From: Bacillota bacterium
GTDB lineage: Bacteria > Bacillota > UBA4882 > UBA8346
Length of the DNA stretch: 64,000 nucleotides
NCBI GenBank assembly: GCA_023402395.1
Contig: JAEYGI010000042.1
Coordinates: forward strand, 1 to 64,000
Reading direction: 5' to 3'
A program made the translations under genes and the position numbers. Shown here piece by piece: positions 15,897-25,400 of this stretch; within the stretch, counting starts at the first letter, position 1; each line of letters starts with the position of its first letter. Under the pieces are notes generated by a model. It saw only the letters and a list, made by a program, of their open reading frames with translations, was not told the origin of the DNA and ran no database searches.

Positions 15897-18800
15897 TTAA
15901 CGTTTCTTACCCAATAGCTTTTTTTGAAACTGATCATCTGTCCACTGCAAATCATCAGCGAACGATATTTTCCGGAATCCCACGATACCAAAGTTCATTC
16001 CGGCATAATCCTTCGCAACCAGCGGCAGAAAATCCTTGGTCCCGACTTCATCGGCAGTATTTTGCGCTAAATTGAAGGGCGGCAATTGTTTGAGCAGTGA
16101 AAAGGCGGAAAAACCCCCAGGTATGACAATACTATTGGTAAAGTAATCTCCTGCTGACCATCGAAACCCATTAACTTCTTGAGCGGAGATCCTAAGGAGA
16201 TCACCCATACTTACGCCGTCGTGTGCCACGATGCTTCGACAAACATCCCCTCGGTTTACATCTGTCCTTCCCACTCCCCAACCGACCCGGGCATTAATTA
16301 TTCCGCTAATTCCTCCGGTAATAACCCCTAAGATCGCCGCCTGCAGCAGACCGTTTCGAAGATCATCTCCGTTGGCAGCATTTAACCCAAGCTGGCTGAG
16401 AGTCGCAATTCCTCCTCCGGCAACCGCTCCCATCGCACTGCAAGTCGCTAACACCGTTGCCATGCTATACCCGGCTTTCGCCATGATTTGGCCTAGCATA
16501 TTAATTCCGCAACCTAACCCCGAGAATAACGCGCCAGAGATTCCGCCAAAGAGGGCGGACAAACCAACCCGGGACCAATCGGTTATCACGCCGTTGGTGA
16601 TCAATTGAGTCATTGCTTCGCAGGCAAACCCCATTATCACTCCGATTATCGCTCCAACAATCACGGGAATCAGCAACGCTAAAAAAGCGGCCTCTCCCGA
16701 AGGGTCGATATACATCACTGGATTACTCCCGGCATAAGCATAGCGGTTAAATGCCGCGGCATTTTCCAAAGGCTCGGCGCCCAGTCCGGTGTCGGCATTG
16801 ATAAATCGTCCCAATTGCGGGTCATAATAACGAGCTCCGTAATAATACAGCCCACTGCAGTCATCAAAATCTTTTCCGGTGAAATCATCCAGATAGATTT
16901 CACTGCCTGAACTGTGCTGTCGGTCCAATTGACCGTAAGGATCGTGAATCCCGTGAAATACAACTTGGCCGTTACCGTCGGTCACTAATCCCGTGCTACG
17001 GACATTATCCTGATGATAATAAAATGTACCAACCACTCCTGGTTGGATGGAACGGATCGGCTTAGACTTGGCCGCAACTGTTTCGGTCGGAATAAACTGG
17101 AGTACTACGCAAGCGATTAGAACAATGCTACCATAACGAAATGCCATGGGGTATGGTCGGGTCCAAACATTACTTCTCCGAAAACGGTAGATGCCGATAG
17201 CGGCAGACATTATAAAGAGAAATACGGCTGTCCCCAACCCTAAAGCGAGGGCGTGGAAGAATATTTGAAAATTAACGCCTTGTGCCAATAGGCTAAATCC
17301 AGGGAGGCCGATGATTGGCCCCAAAGCCTTGGCCGGTAGCAATTGAACATCGCTGGCCCGTTTACTGATGGAAGAAACTCGTCCGTCCAAACCGTTGATA
17401 TACTTGGTATAGGTGGTTCCCGCCGTCCCTCCGGCGATGGTAACTTCGTAGTCAGGCGAAGCATAGTACCGGGTCGTAGTGCCGCTCCCGTAATAATCAA
17501 TCGCCTTAATCCGGCGTCCGTTGTAATCATAGGTGTAACTGCTCATTAGGACCCCGTTTTTCCTGACTTCCGTTAATTGGTTTTTGCCATCGTAAGTGTA
17601 TTGCCAATTGTCTCCAGCGACAGTCTTGGCGATCATATTGCCGTTAGCATCGTAAGTCGCGTTCATATAAGCCTGACCTGCTTCCGTCCCACTCATCGTT
17701 TTATTACCTATAAATTGGGTATAGCTTACATTATCTTTGAGAGTAAGACGACCGCCGGACGAATACGCGTAGTTTTTGCTCCCATAAGTGTCTCCGGCAA
17801 CTGCAGTCACCAACCGTCCCACGGTATCATAACTAAACTGTTGACTCTCGTTGGGCCCGGTCTGATCCAGGTCATCAATCTTGATAATCTTCATTCGATT
17901 ATCCCAGGTATATTGACGCTGCAGGAGCTTGGACCCGTCGTTCTTAACGACGGTGACCTCCGATAACGTCTGGGTCTGATTGTTATATGTAAAAGTTGAG
18001 GTAATATTATTGCCATATTGCAAAGTTCCCGGCTGTCCCTCTGCGGTATAATTACTGTAGGTAGCTATTGGAAAGCTCGTCTCGTTCCGTACGCCACTGG
18101 TTGCATCTTGGATCGCCAACGAATTTAAGATCCCGTCATAGAAATAGTTATACGTGAGTACTGCATTATCGGGATAAACTGTCTGAATGGCTTTTCCCTG
18201 AAAATTATAGTTAGCAGCGAAGACATACGATTGATCATCAATGGTTACGACCGTCCGGGCGCAATTGCCATAGACATCGTAGTCGTATTGATAGACCGAT
18301 TCGACACGGTCATCAGCCAACGTCTTAACTTGGACGCCGTAGAGTTTACCTTTGCCGTTGACTCCTTGGTCGTAGGTATAGGTGGTCTGCCTCTCCCCCA
18401 CTACTGTTTCTGTAAGTACCCTGCCTAATTTGTCGTAGCTATATTGGATCTGCTTCCCGTTGGCAAAGGTTTTAGCAGCCAGTAGACCATTCGTATATTG
18501 GAAAACAGTCGTCCCGTTATCTTGACTAGTGAAGGAGCACTTCGTTCCTAATGAAGTATAAGTAGTGTCATTCTCCAGCCCATCAGGGTCGATAACCTCA
18601 GTCAATTTCCCGGCCAAGTCGTATGTGAAATTTGTTGCACTATTGTCGGGATAGCTCTGCGAGACGACATTTCCCCAAGCGTCAATCTTTTGAACATCAA
18701 CGGTCTGGTTGGGACTACCCGGTTCGACCATCCGGGTAAAGGTCCTGGCCCGGTTGACCGCATCCCAGCCGTCAATGATGGTGGAACGGAGTCCGTTGGG

Positions 18801-21800
18801 CAAGGTTTGCCCAGCCAATTGTCCCGCCGGATTATACTGATAGGTAATCCAATTGGGCGTAGACTCCGTAAAATAGGGCATAGTCTCTTTCACCAACTGC
18901 TCTTGGGCATTGAATAGCTTATCCCAGGCGATGACGTTATTCTCTGGCCCTCTAATCTCAACCCGGTAAGTCCGTAGAAATTCATCCTGATAGTCTTTTC
19001 TCCAATCCCAGTTGGCATCGTTTGAGTCGTTCCAATTCACCCGCTTTAGGGTTTGGGTGATGATCCCTTTACCGTTGGTACCATAATAAGTATAATATTT
19101 TTGCAATGTCTGGTTTCCGCCGTTGTTATCAGGGCCGCTAACTTGGGTCAAAATCCCGAATCCGTTATACCGGTACTGCATCGTATTCCCGTTGGCATCA
19201 ACTTTCTGAAGGATTTGTCCCGATCCAGGGTCATATGTAAACTGTTCCACAAGTCGAACTCCCGCTTGATTCGGCGGTGACGTTTTTTTCGAGATAAATG
19301 TCTGGTAGGTCGGGTCATATTCAGACTTGAGCTCCCCTCCCAACGGATCCGTCTGGGTTAGGATATTTCCGAAATCATCATAACTGTAGGTCGTGGTGAG
19401 CCAGCATTGATTCTGGTCGTCATACTTTCGGGCGTTTAAGATATTCATTCGCGAATCATTGGTATACTCCAACTGATCCCAACTCAAATCGACATTCGGG
19501 TCCCAAGTGGAAAAATTAGTCGTACTTGTTTTAGCCCGTTTGATATTGGTCACTACCCCGAACCGCCAGTTGGTTTCATCGTTCTGATATTGTTTGCAGG
19601 TATAGAGAACTTTTTCTAAAGCGGTATCTCCCGCAACTTGCTCTTCCGTCTGGTTCCCATACTTGTCGTAGCTGTAGCTTTTCAATTCGGTATACATGAA
19701 GTTCCCGGCTGAAGTATAATAATCTGCCCGTTCGCTGGCCTTTAATACCTGATAAACCGGAATAGTATCCCCATAGGGTTTATTATTGGCATAGCTCAAA
19801 GTTTTACAAATCTGATTTTTCCCGTTGGCAAGTATTATCGTCGTAGACAGCATTTGTCCTTGTGAGGGCGTTTGTTGGGAATATCTAATATTGGTAAAGA
19901 TACCGCTGGTAACATTATTAATGGTCATTTCGGCAAACCCCAGCCAACCAGTCCCGTCCAATTGCTGTTTACCGCCGTTATATTGATAACAATGAGTAGC
20001 GGCTAAAGTTGGATTATCGGCATCCGTGGTATAACTACTCACGACAGGCCTTGGTATGATAACATCCCGGATCGGATATTGCGATCCCGATCCCATTGAA
20101 TAGACTGATGGATCCGTAAGCGGTTTATAGTTGATACTAATCCTCATGCCGACGCTGTCAGTTATATTGCTGGTCTTTGGAACAACGCTATTGCTGCTGT
20201 AAATAGTTTGAAAAAACTTTAATTTATTGGTGATTCGTCCAAAATCCGTAACACCATCCCCGTTCCAATCCCCGATCAAAACAGGAGATTTAAATATGTC
20301 CGTGGCTCCTTGTTTCAGAGAACAGTCATTCAAAACCGGGTAGCTAACCCAATTGCCATAACATGATATATAGTAAGCGACACCGTCATCGGTTGCCCTT
20401 CCTATATCCGTTTTGCCGTCACCGTTCCAATCTCCCGTAAAAATCGGGTAGTGGATGCCTTCGACATACTTTTTTTGTGAAAAGTCCGTGATCGAACCGC
20501 ACGCCTGCCATCCCCTTCCGGTCGACAGATAAAAAGATATCCCATCCGGGGTTACCCTTCCGAAGTCCGACTTGCCATCTCCATTCCAATCCCCAACGAT
20601 CACCGGAAACTTCATACCGTCGGTATAATTTTTAGACGGACAAAGGTCATCAATCGTTACATATCTTTGCCATCCGTTGCTCGTCGATAGATAAAATGAT
20701 ATCCAGCCATAACTGACCCTGCCGATATCCATTTTGCCGTCACCGTTCCAATCTCCCGTAAAAACCGGATAGATATTGGCGTCGGTATAACCCTGGGCAG
20801 GCGATAGTTCTGCGATCGAACCGGTGGCTTGCCAATCGCTTCCCGTCGATCGATAAAATACGATGTTGTTCGCAGTGACTCTGCCAATGTCCGTCCGACC
20901 GTCGCCATCCCAATCCCCCACAAATGTCGGGTATTTGTTGGCATTGGTATAGCCTTGCTTGGGAGAGAGTTCGTCAATCTGAGCATACGGCGACCATCCG
21001 GTGGAAGTCGATGAATAAAAGTATACACAATTTTGGCCGACCCTCCCGATATCGGTTCGGCCATCACCGTTCCAATCACCGATGTATAATGGATAAATCG
21101 TGGTATTAACATACCCTTGGCCTACAGTGAAATCGGCAAGCATTTTGTTTTGAATCAGAGACCAAGCTCCTTCCGCGCCACTAAAAAAGAGCGCATTCCG
21201 CTTATCGAAGTAACCTATATCCGACTTGCCATCACCATTCCAATCCCCGGTAAAGACTGGATAAATAGTAGCGTTAGCAGGTGTTGTAGATCCAAGGGAG
21301 TTGACGGGGAGATATGCCGACCAACCGTCCTGGCTACTCATCCAAGTTGATTGAATCGGACGAAGCCAATTTCCATCTTGATCATACTGGGTGATCTTCA
21401 CCAGTTGACTCTGATTCTGGGAGCCTACTTGATAATCCAATTGATAACTCTTGACAAGAGCATTTCCGGCATAGGTGCTAATTGTCTTGAGCCGCTTGGT
21501 TAGGACCATCATGGAGGCGCAAACATATTTTTTCTCTTGATCGGGGCGGTCTTCATATGTAAAAACCAATTTACGATTTGGGTCAAACCCGTTATTATTG
21601 CCTGTATAGTCAATCTCATCCGGCCAAAATTGCCCTTGGCCGTTATTGGCATAGGTCACCGTCAGATAGTTTCCGTTAGGGTCGGTAATCTTGTTTACAG
21701 ACCATTGCCGAAAACCAACATATCCCGATCCCGTATCGGTTGGAATCCTTGAATCAATTGTATTTCCAAACTGGACCCTATAGCCATCCTTGGAGAAGGC

Positions 21801-22340
21801 TTCAAACCATGTTGGTTGATCGCTTCCGTGGGAGATCACCTTAGTCCAGGTCTCGTTCGCTAAATGGTAGACTGTCCCTTCCTGCCCATAAGCGGCATTG
21901 CGGGCCTCATCCGTAATTAGGAGATTCCCAGCCGCATCCATAACCGCAATCAAGCGCTGCCCGTCCACGGCAAATCGATCTTCGAAAGCTGTATCAGTGT
22001 TAGGATCATCATAGCGCGGATTCCGAAAGCATCGAGTGATCGCCGAAAGGCCGTTCAACATCCAGCCCTGCCCCATTAAGCCATCCCCCGTCTGGCTATT
22101 ATAGATTAATCCTAAATTCGGTTGGAAACCATTAATACCCGGCGGTAAATTAAGGGGAATATTGTAAGTTGCCGTACCGTTTGAGTCAACTTCGAAAGTT
22201 CCTTTAAAAACCCCTGCGTTCTCCTGACCGTCCCCAATTTTAGGAAGAGAATTCCCCCCTTCCCGGGCATACAGATTTACTGCAAAGAGAAGTAAAATCA
22301 ATATAGCCAATCCTATTTTCACTTGATTTCGCACCTTCAT
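15897..22340 (-). CDS. Very large secreted SpvB/VCBS/RHS-repeat protein with variable C-terminus
   Basis: 2147 residues. Order: signal peptide (about 1-25, hydrophobic LAILILLLFAV), SpvB-like N-terminal region (LPKIGDGQENAGVFKGTF..., to about 340), eight FG-GAP/VCBS units of 55-60 residues with GDWNGDGxxDIGR calcium-loop motifs (about 350-720), YD/RHS repeats (about 900-1650), an unusual inserted segment with two hydrophobic helices (about 1660-1755), the RHS core (YYHQDNVRSTGLVTDGNGQ, YYGARYYDPQLGRFINAD) and a tail of some 270 residues with glycine-rich hydrophobic helices. RHS cores encapsulate a C-terminal toxin in related polymorphic systems; this tail matches no toxin I recognise, and no immunity gene follows. 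RBS aaagggaggtgt. The inverse autotransporter gene lies 145 nt upstream on the same strand. Confidence 0.9.
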   Translation of the reverse strand: MKVRNQVKIGLAILILLLFAVNLYAREGGNSLPKIGDGQENAGVFKGTFEVDSNGTATYNIPLNLPPGINGFQPNLGLIYNSQTGDGLMGQGWMLNGLSAITRCFRNPRYDDPNTDTAFEDRFAVDGQRLIAVMDAAGNLLITDEARNAAYGQEGTVYHLANETWTKVISHGSDQPTWFEAFSKDGYRVQFGNTIDSRIPTDTGSGYVGFRQWSVNKITDPNGNYLTVTYANNGQGQFWPDEIDYTGNNNGFDPNRKLVFTYEDRPDQEKKYVCASMMVLTKRLKTISTYAGNALVKSYQLDYQVGSQNQSQLVKITQYDQDGNWLRPIQSTWMSSQDGWSAYLPVNSLGSTTPANATIYPVFTGDWNGDGKSDIGYFDKRNALFFSGAEGAWSLIQNKMLADFTVGQGYVNTTIYPLYIGDWNGDGRTDIGRVGQNCVYFYSSTSTGWSPYAQIDELSPKQGYTNANKYPTFVGDWDGDGRTDIGRVTANNIVFYRSTGSDWQATGSIAELSPAQGYTDANIYPVFTGDWNGDGKMDIGRVSYGWISFYLSTSNGWQRYVTIDDLCPSKNYTDGMKFPVIVGDWNGDGKSDFGRVTPDGISFYLSTGRGWQACGSITDFSQKKYVEGIHYPIFTGDWNGDGKTDIGRATDDGVAYYISCYGNWVSYPVLNDCSLKQGATDIFKSPVLIGDWNGDGVTDFGRITNKLKFFQTIYSSNSVVPKTSNITDSVGMRISINYKPLTDPSVYSMGSGSQYPIRDVIIPRPVVSSYTTDADNPTLAATHCYQYNGGKQQLDGTGWLGFAEMTINNVTSGIFTNIRYSQQTPSQGQMLSTTIILANGKNQICKTLSYANNKPYGDTIPVYQVLKASERADYYTSAGNFMYTELKSYSYDKYGNQTEEQVAGDTALEKVLYTCKQYQNDETNWRFGVVTNIKRAKTSTTNFSTWDPNVDLSWDQLEYTNDSRMNILNARKYDDQNQCWLTTTYSYDDFGNILTQTDPLGGELKSEYDPTYQTFISKKTSPPNQAGVRLVEQFTYDPGSGQILQKVDANGNTMQYRYNGFGILTQVSGPDNNGGNQTLQKYYTYYGTNGKGIITQTLKRVNWNDSNDANWDWRKDYQDEFLRTYRVEIRGPENNVIAWDKLFNAQEQLVKETMPYFTESTPNWITYQYNPAGQLAGQTLPNGLRSTIIDGWDAVNRARTFTRMVEPGSPNQTVDVQKIDAWGNVVSQSYPDNSATNFTYDLAGKLTEVIDPDGLENDTTYTSLGTKCSFTSQDNGTTVFQYTNGLLAAKTFANGKQIQYSYDKLGRVLTETVVGERQTTYTYDQGVNGKGKLYGVQVKTLADDRVESVYQYDYDVYGNCARTVVTIDDQSYVFAANYNFQGKAIQTVYPDNAVLTYNYFYDGILNSLAIQDATSGVRNETSFPIATYSNYTAEGQPGTLQYGNNITSTFTYNNQTQTLSEVTVVKNDGSKLLQRQYTWDNRMKIIKIDDLDQTGPNESQQFSYDTVGRLVTAVAGDTYGSKNYAYSSGGRLTLKDNVSYTQFIGNKTMSGTEAGQAYMNATYDANGNMIAKTVAGDNWQYTYDGKNQLTEVRKNGVLMSSYTYDYNGRRIKAIDYYGSGTTTRYYASPDYEVTIAGGTAGTTYTKYINGLDGRVSSISKRASDVQLLPAKALGPIIGLPGFSLLAQGVNFQIFFHALALGLGTAVFLFIMSAAIGIYRFRRSNVWTRPYPMAFRYGSIVLIACVVLQFIPTETVAAKSKPIRSIQPGVVGTFYYHQDNVRSTGLVTDGNGQVVFHGIHDPYGQLDRQHSSGSEIYLDDFTGKDFDDCSGLYYYGARYYDPQLGRFINADTGLGAEPLENAAAFNRYAYAGSNPVMYIDPSGEAAFLALLIPVIVGAIIGVIMGFACEAMTQLITNGVITDWSRVGLSALFGGISGALFSGLGCGINMLGQIMAKAGYSMATVLATCSAMGAVAGGGIATLSQLGLNAANGDDLRNGLLQAAILGVITGGISGIINARVGWGVGRTDVNRGDVCRSIVAHDGVSMGDLLRISAQEVNGFRWSAGDYFTNSIVIPGGFSAFSLLKQLPPFNLAQNTADEVGTKDFLPLVAKDYAGMNFGIVGFRKISFADDLQWTDDQFQKKLLGKKR

Positions 22341-22485
22341 TTAGACACCTCCCTTTTTCGGTTTTCCCTTTTTTAAAACCATTGGAAAATAATTGTGCCA
22401 TGGTATGCTTCAAGCCATACCTAGATCGACTCTCCCCTTGTCTCGCTTCACACATGGACCCCATCGGCTTGATTGTAAGCAGAAA

Positions 22486-25400
22486 CTATAAGGTGACCGT
22501 GTACGTTTTGGGACCGGTAATATTTATTTCAAAGAATAACTCGCTAAGTTCACCGTTTTTCTTCAAATAATAATCAAATATGTAACTACCGCTAGCGGGT
22601 ACGTTAATGACAACATCGTAGTCAATATTCGATATATTAGCGCTTTTCCACGCACCTCCGATTTGCTGCAGACGACCAATAATAAAGCTATCCGCACTAT
22701 TCGATTTTATAAAGTGTAACGTTACCGTAACCGCCGAAGTCATAGCCACCGTGGTAGTAATTTTTCCGCCGCCCGGAACCGTAACATCGACCGAATTGTC
22801 AAAATATCCGCTTTTTACTATCGTAAAAGTCCAAGTCCCTGATTCGATATTGGTAAACGAGGCCACTCCTGAGGCATTGGTCGTTGCGGTGTACTCCGTA
22901 CCATGGATCGTGACCCTGACTGCCGCGCCACTAATGGGGTTATTATTACTGTCAGTTACCGCGATATCGGCATCGCCATATAACTGCTCCAATTTTATGC
23001 TAGCAGTCGTTGAACCATTGGGTATCGTCACGTCGACTGAACTGTCCTTATATCCGCTCTTGCTGGCCGTGAACGAATACGTGCCGGTCGGGATATTGCT
23101 GAATGAGATGACTCCCATCTCATTGGTTGTACCCGAATATAACTTACCTTCCGCAGTAAAGCTTACAGTTGCTCCTTTAATCGGGTTGCCGGGGTAGACA
23201 AAAACAGTGACACTGCCGGTTTTTCGGGTCAAACTGATACTACCGCTGACCGTAGCGGCGTTGGGCACATTGACTGTCACTGGGCTGCTGTTATAGTTGG
23301 ATGCCGTCGCCGCAATAGTATGACTGCCGGTCGGCAGCTTGAAGGTATAGATATTGCCATTCGCCGCGTCCGGCGTCTGGATCTTGCCGTCTATGGTAAA
23401 GTCTGGCGTAATACTTGCGTTGTTGCTGATGGTGACGGTGATCTCGGCTGTGCCGGTCTGCCGGGTTAGAACAATATCACCGCCGACCTGACAATCGTCG
23501 GTTATTTCGACAGCGACCGCCGGTCCGCTATCATAATCCGGAGCAGTTGCCGCGATGATGTGATTGCCGACCGGCAAGATGAAGGAATAAATATTGCCGT
23601 TGATCGCATTCGCTGTTCGCGCCTGGCCGTCTACGGTAAAGCTTGGCGTAACGCTTACGTTGTCACTAATTGATACGGTGATGTTGGCAACACCGGTCTG
23701 CCGGGTCAACGATATGGTCCCGGCCGCATTGTCGTTATAGACAATGATGACATCGCTGATTGTTTTGTCATGGTAGCCCGCCTTTGTCGCCGTAAAGGCG
23801 TACGTGCCTGTTGGTATATTCGCGAATACCGCCATACCCGAACCATCGGTCGTCGCCATTTGCGCTTGACCATTCACCAAGACACTGACAGTCGCATTAA
23901 CAATCGGGTTTACCCCGTCGTCGACCGTGATGGTGGCATTCCCGGTTTGCCGGGTTAGCAATATCGTCCCGACTGCATTGCCGTTATAGACAATGATGAC
24001 ATCGCTGATTGTTTTGTCATGGTAGTCTGCCTTTGTCGCCGTAAAGGCGTACCTACCCGTTGGTATATTCGTGAATACCGCCTTACCTAAGCCATCGGTC
24101 GTCGCCATTTGCGCTTGACCATTCACCAAGACACTGACAGTCGCATTAACAATCGGGTTTGCCCCGTCGTCAACCGTGATGGTGGCACTCCCGGTTTGCC
24201 GGGTCAAGCTGATATTGCCGCTCGCCGTCCCCCCTTTTGTTACATTTATTATGACCGCCTGACTACTGGCATAGTTATCGACGGATGTCACGATGATATG
24301 ACTGCCGGTCGGCAGATTCACAAAGGTATAAGTGATCTTACCGTCTGGGGTCGGGGTTCCGGCTATGCCGGTAATCGTTGCCTTGCCGTCCAACGTGAAG
24401 GTCGGCGTGGCACTGGTCTGCCCATCGCTATAAATTAAGATCACGATAACACTGCCGGTGTCCCGCGTTAAAATGATGTCTGTTCCTGCTTTCACGGCAC
24501 CCTTCTCAACGGTCACCGTCGATACGCCGCTACTGGTATAGCCGGTTACGGCCGCCTCTATTTGGTGGTCGCCGGTAGTGAGATTACTAAAGGTATAGGT
24601 TATCTTCCCGTCTGGGGTCGGGGTTCCGGCTGTGCCGGTAATCGTTGCCTTACCGTCCAACGTGAAGGTCGGCGTAACACTGGTCTGCCCATCGCTGTAG
24701 ATCAAGGTCACGGTGACGTTGCTGGTGTCGCGCGTCAGATTAATCTCCGTACCCGCTTTTACAATCCCTTTCTCAACGGCCACCGTCGATACGCCGCTGC
24801 TGGTATAGCCGGTTGCCGTGGCTACGATAGTGTGGGCCCCAGTGGGTAGCTTATCAAAGGTATAGGTTATCTTTCCATCCGGGGTTGGCGTTCCGGCCGT
24901 TCCAGTAATCGGTGTCTTGCCGCCCAACGTGAAGGTCGGCGTAGTACTGGTCTGTCCGTCGTTGTAAATCAAGGTCAAAGTAGCGCTGCCGGTGTCGCGC
25001 GTCAGATTAATATCCGTCCCTGCTTTCACGGTACCCTTCTCAACGGTTACCGCCGAAACGTCGTTGCTGGTATAGCCGGTTACGGCCGCCTCTATTTGGT
25101 GGTCGCCGGTAGTGAGATTACTAAAGGTATAGGTTATCTTCCCGTCAGGGGTCGGGGTTCCGGCCGTGCCGGTAATCGTTGCCTTGCCGTCCAGCGTGAA
25201 GGTCGGCGTAGCACTGGTCTGCCCATCGCTGTAGATCAAGGTCACGGTGACGTTGCCGGTGTCGCGCGTCAGGGTAACACTATTGCTCGTTGTTACTCCG
25301 TCTGTTACGGTGACGTCTATTGCGACGCTACGATAATTATCCGCGGAAACAGCTAATGTATACGTTCCTGCGGCGATCTCTCCAAAGATGACAATTCCTG

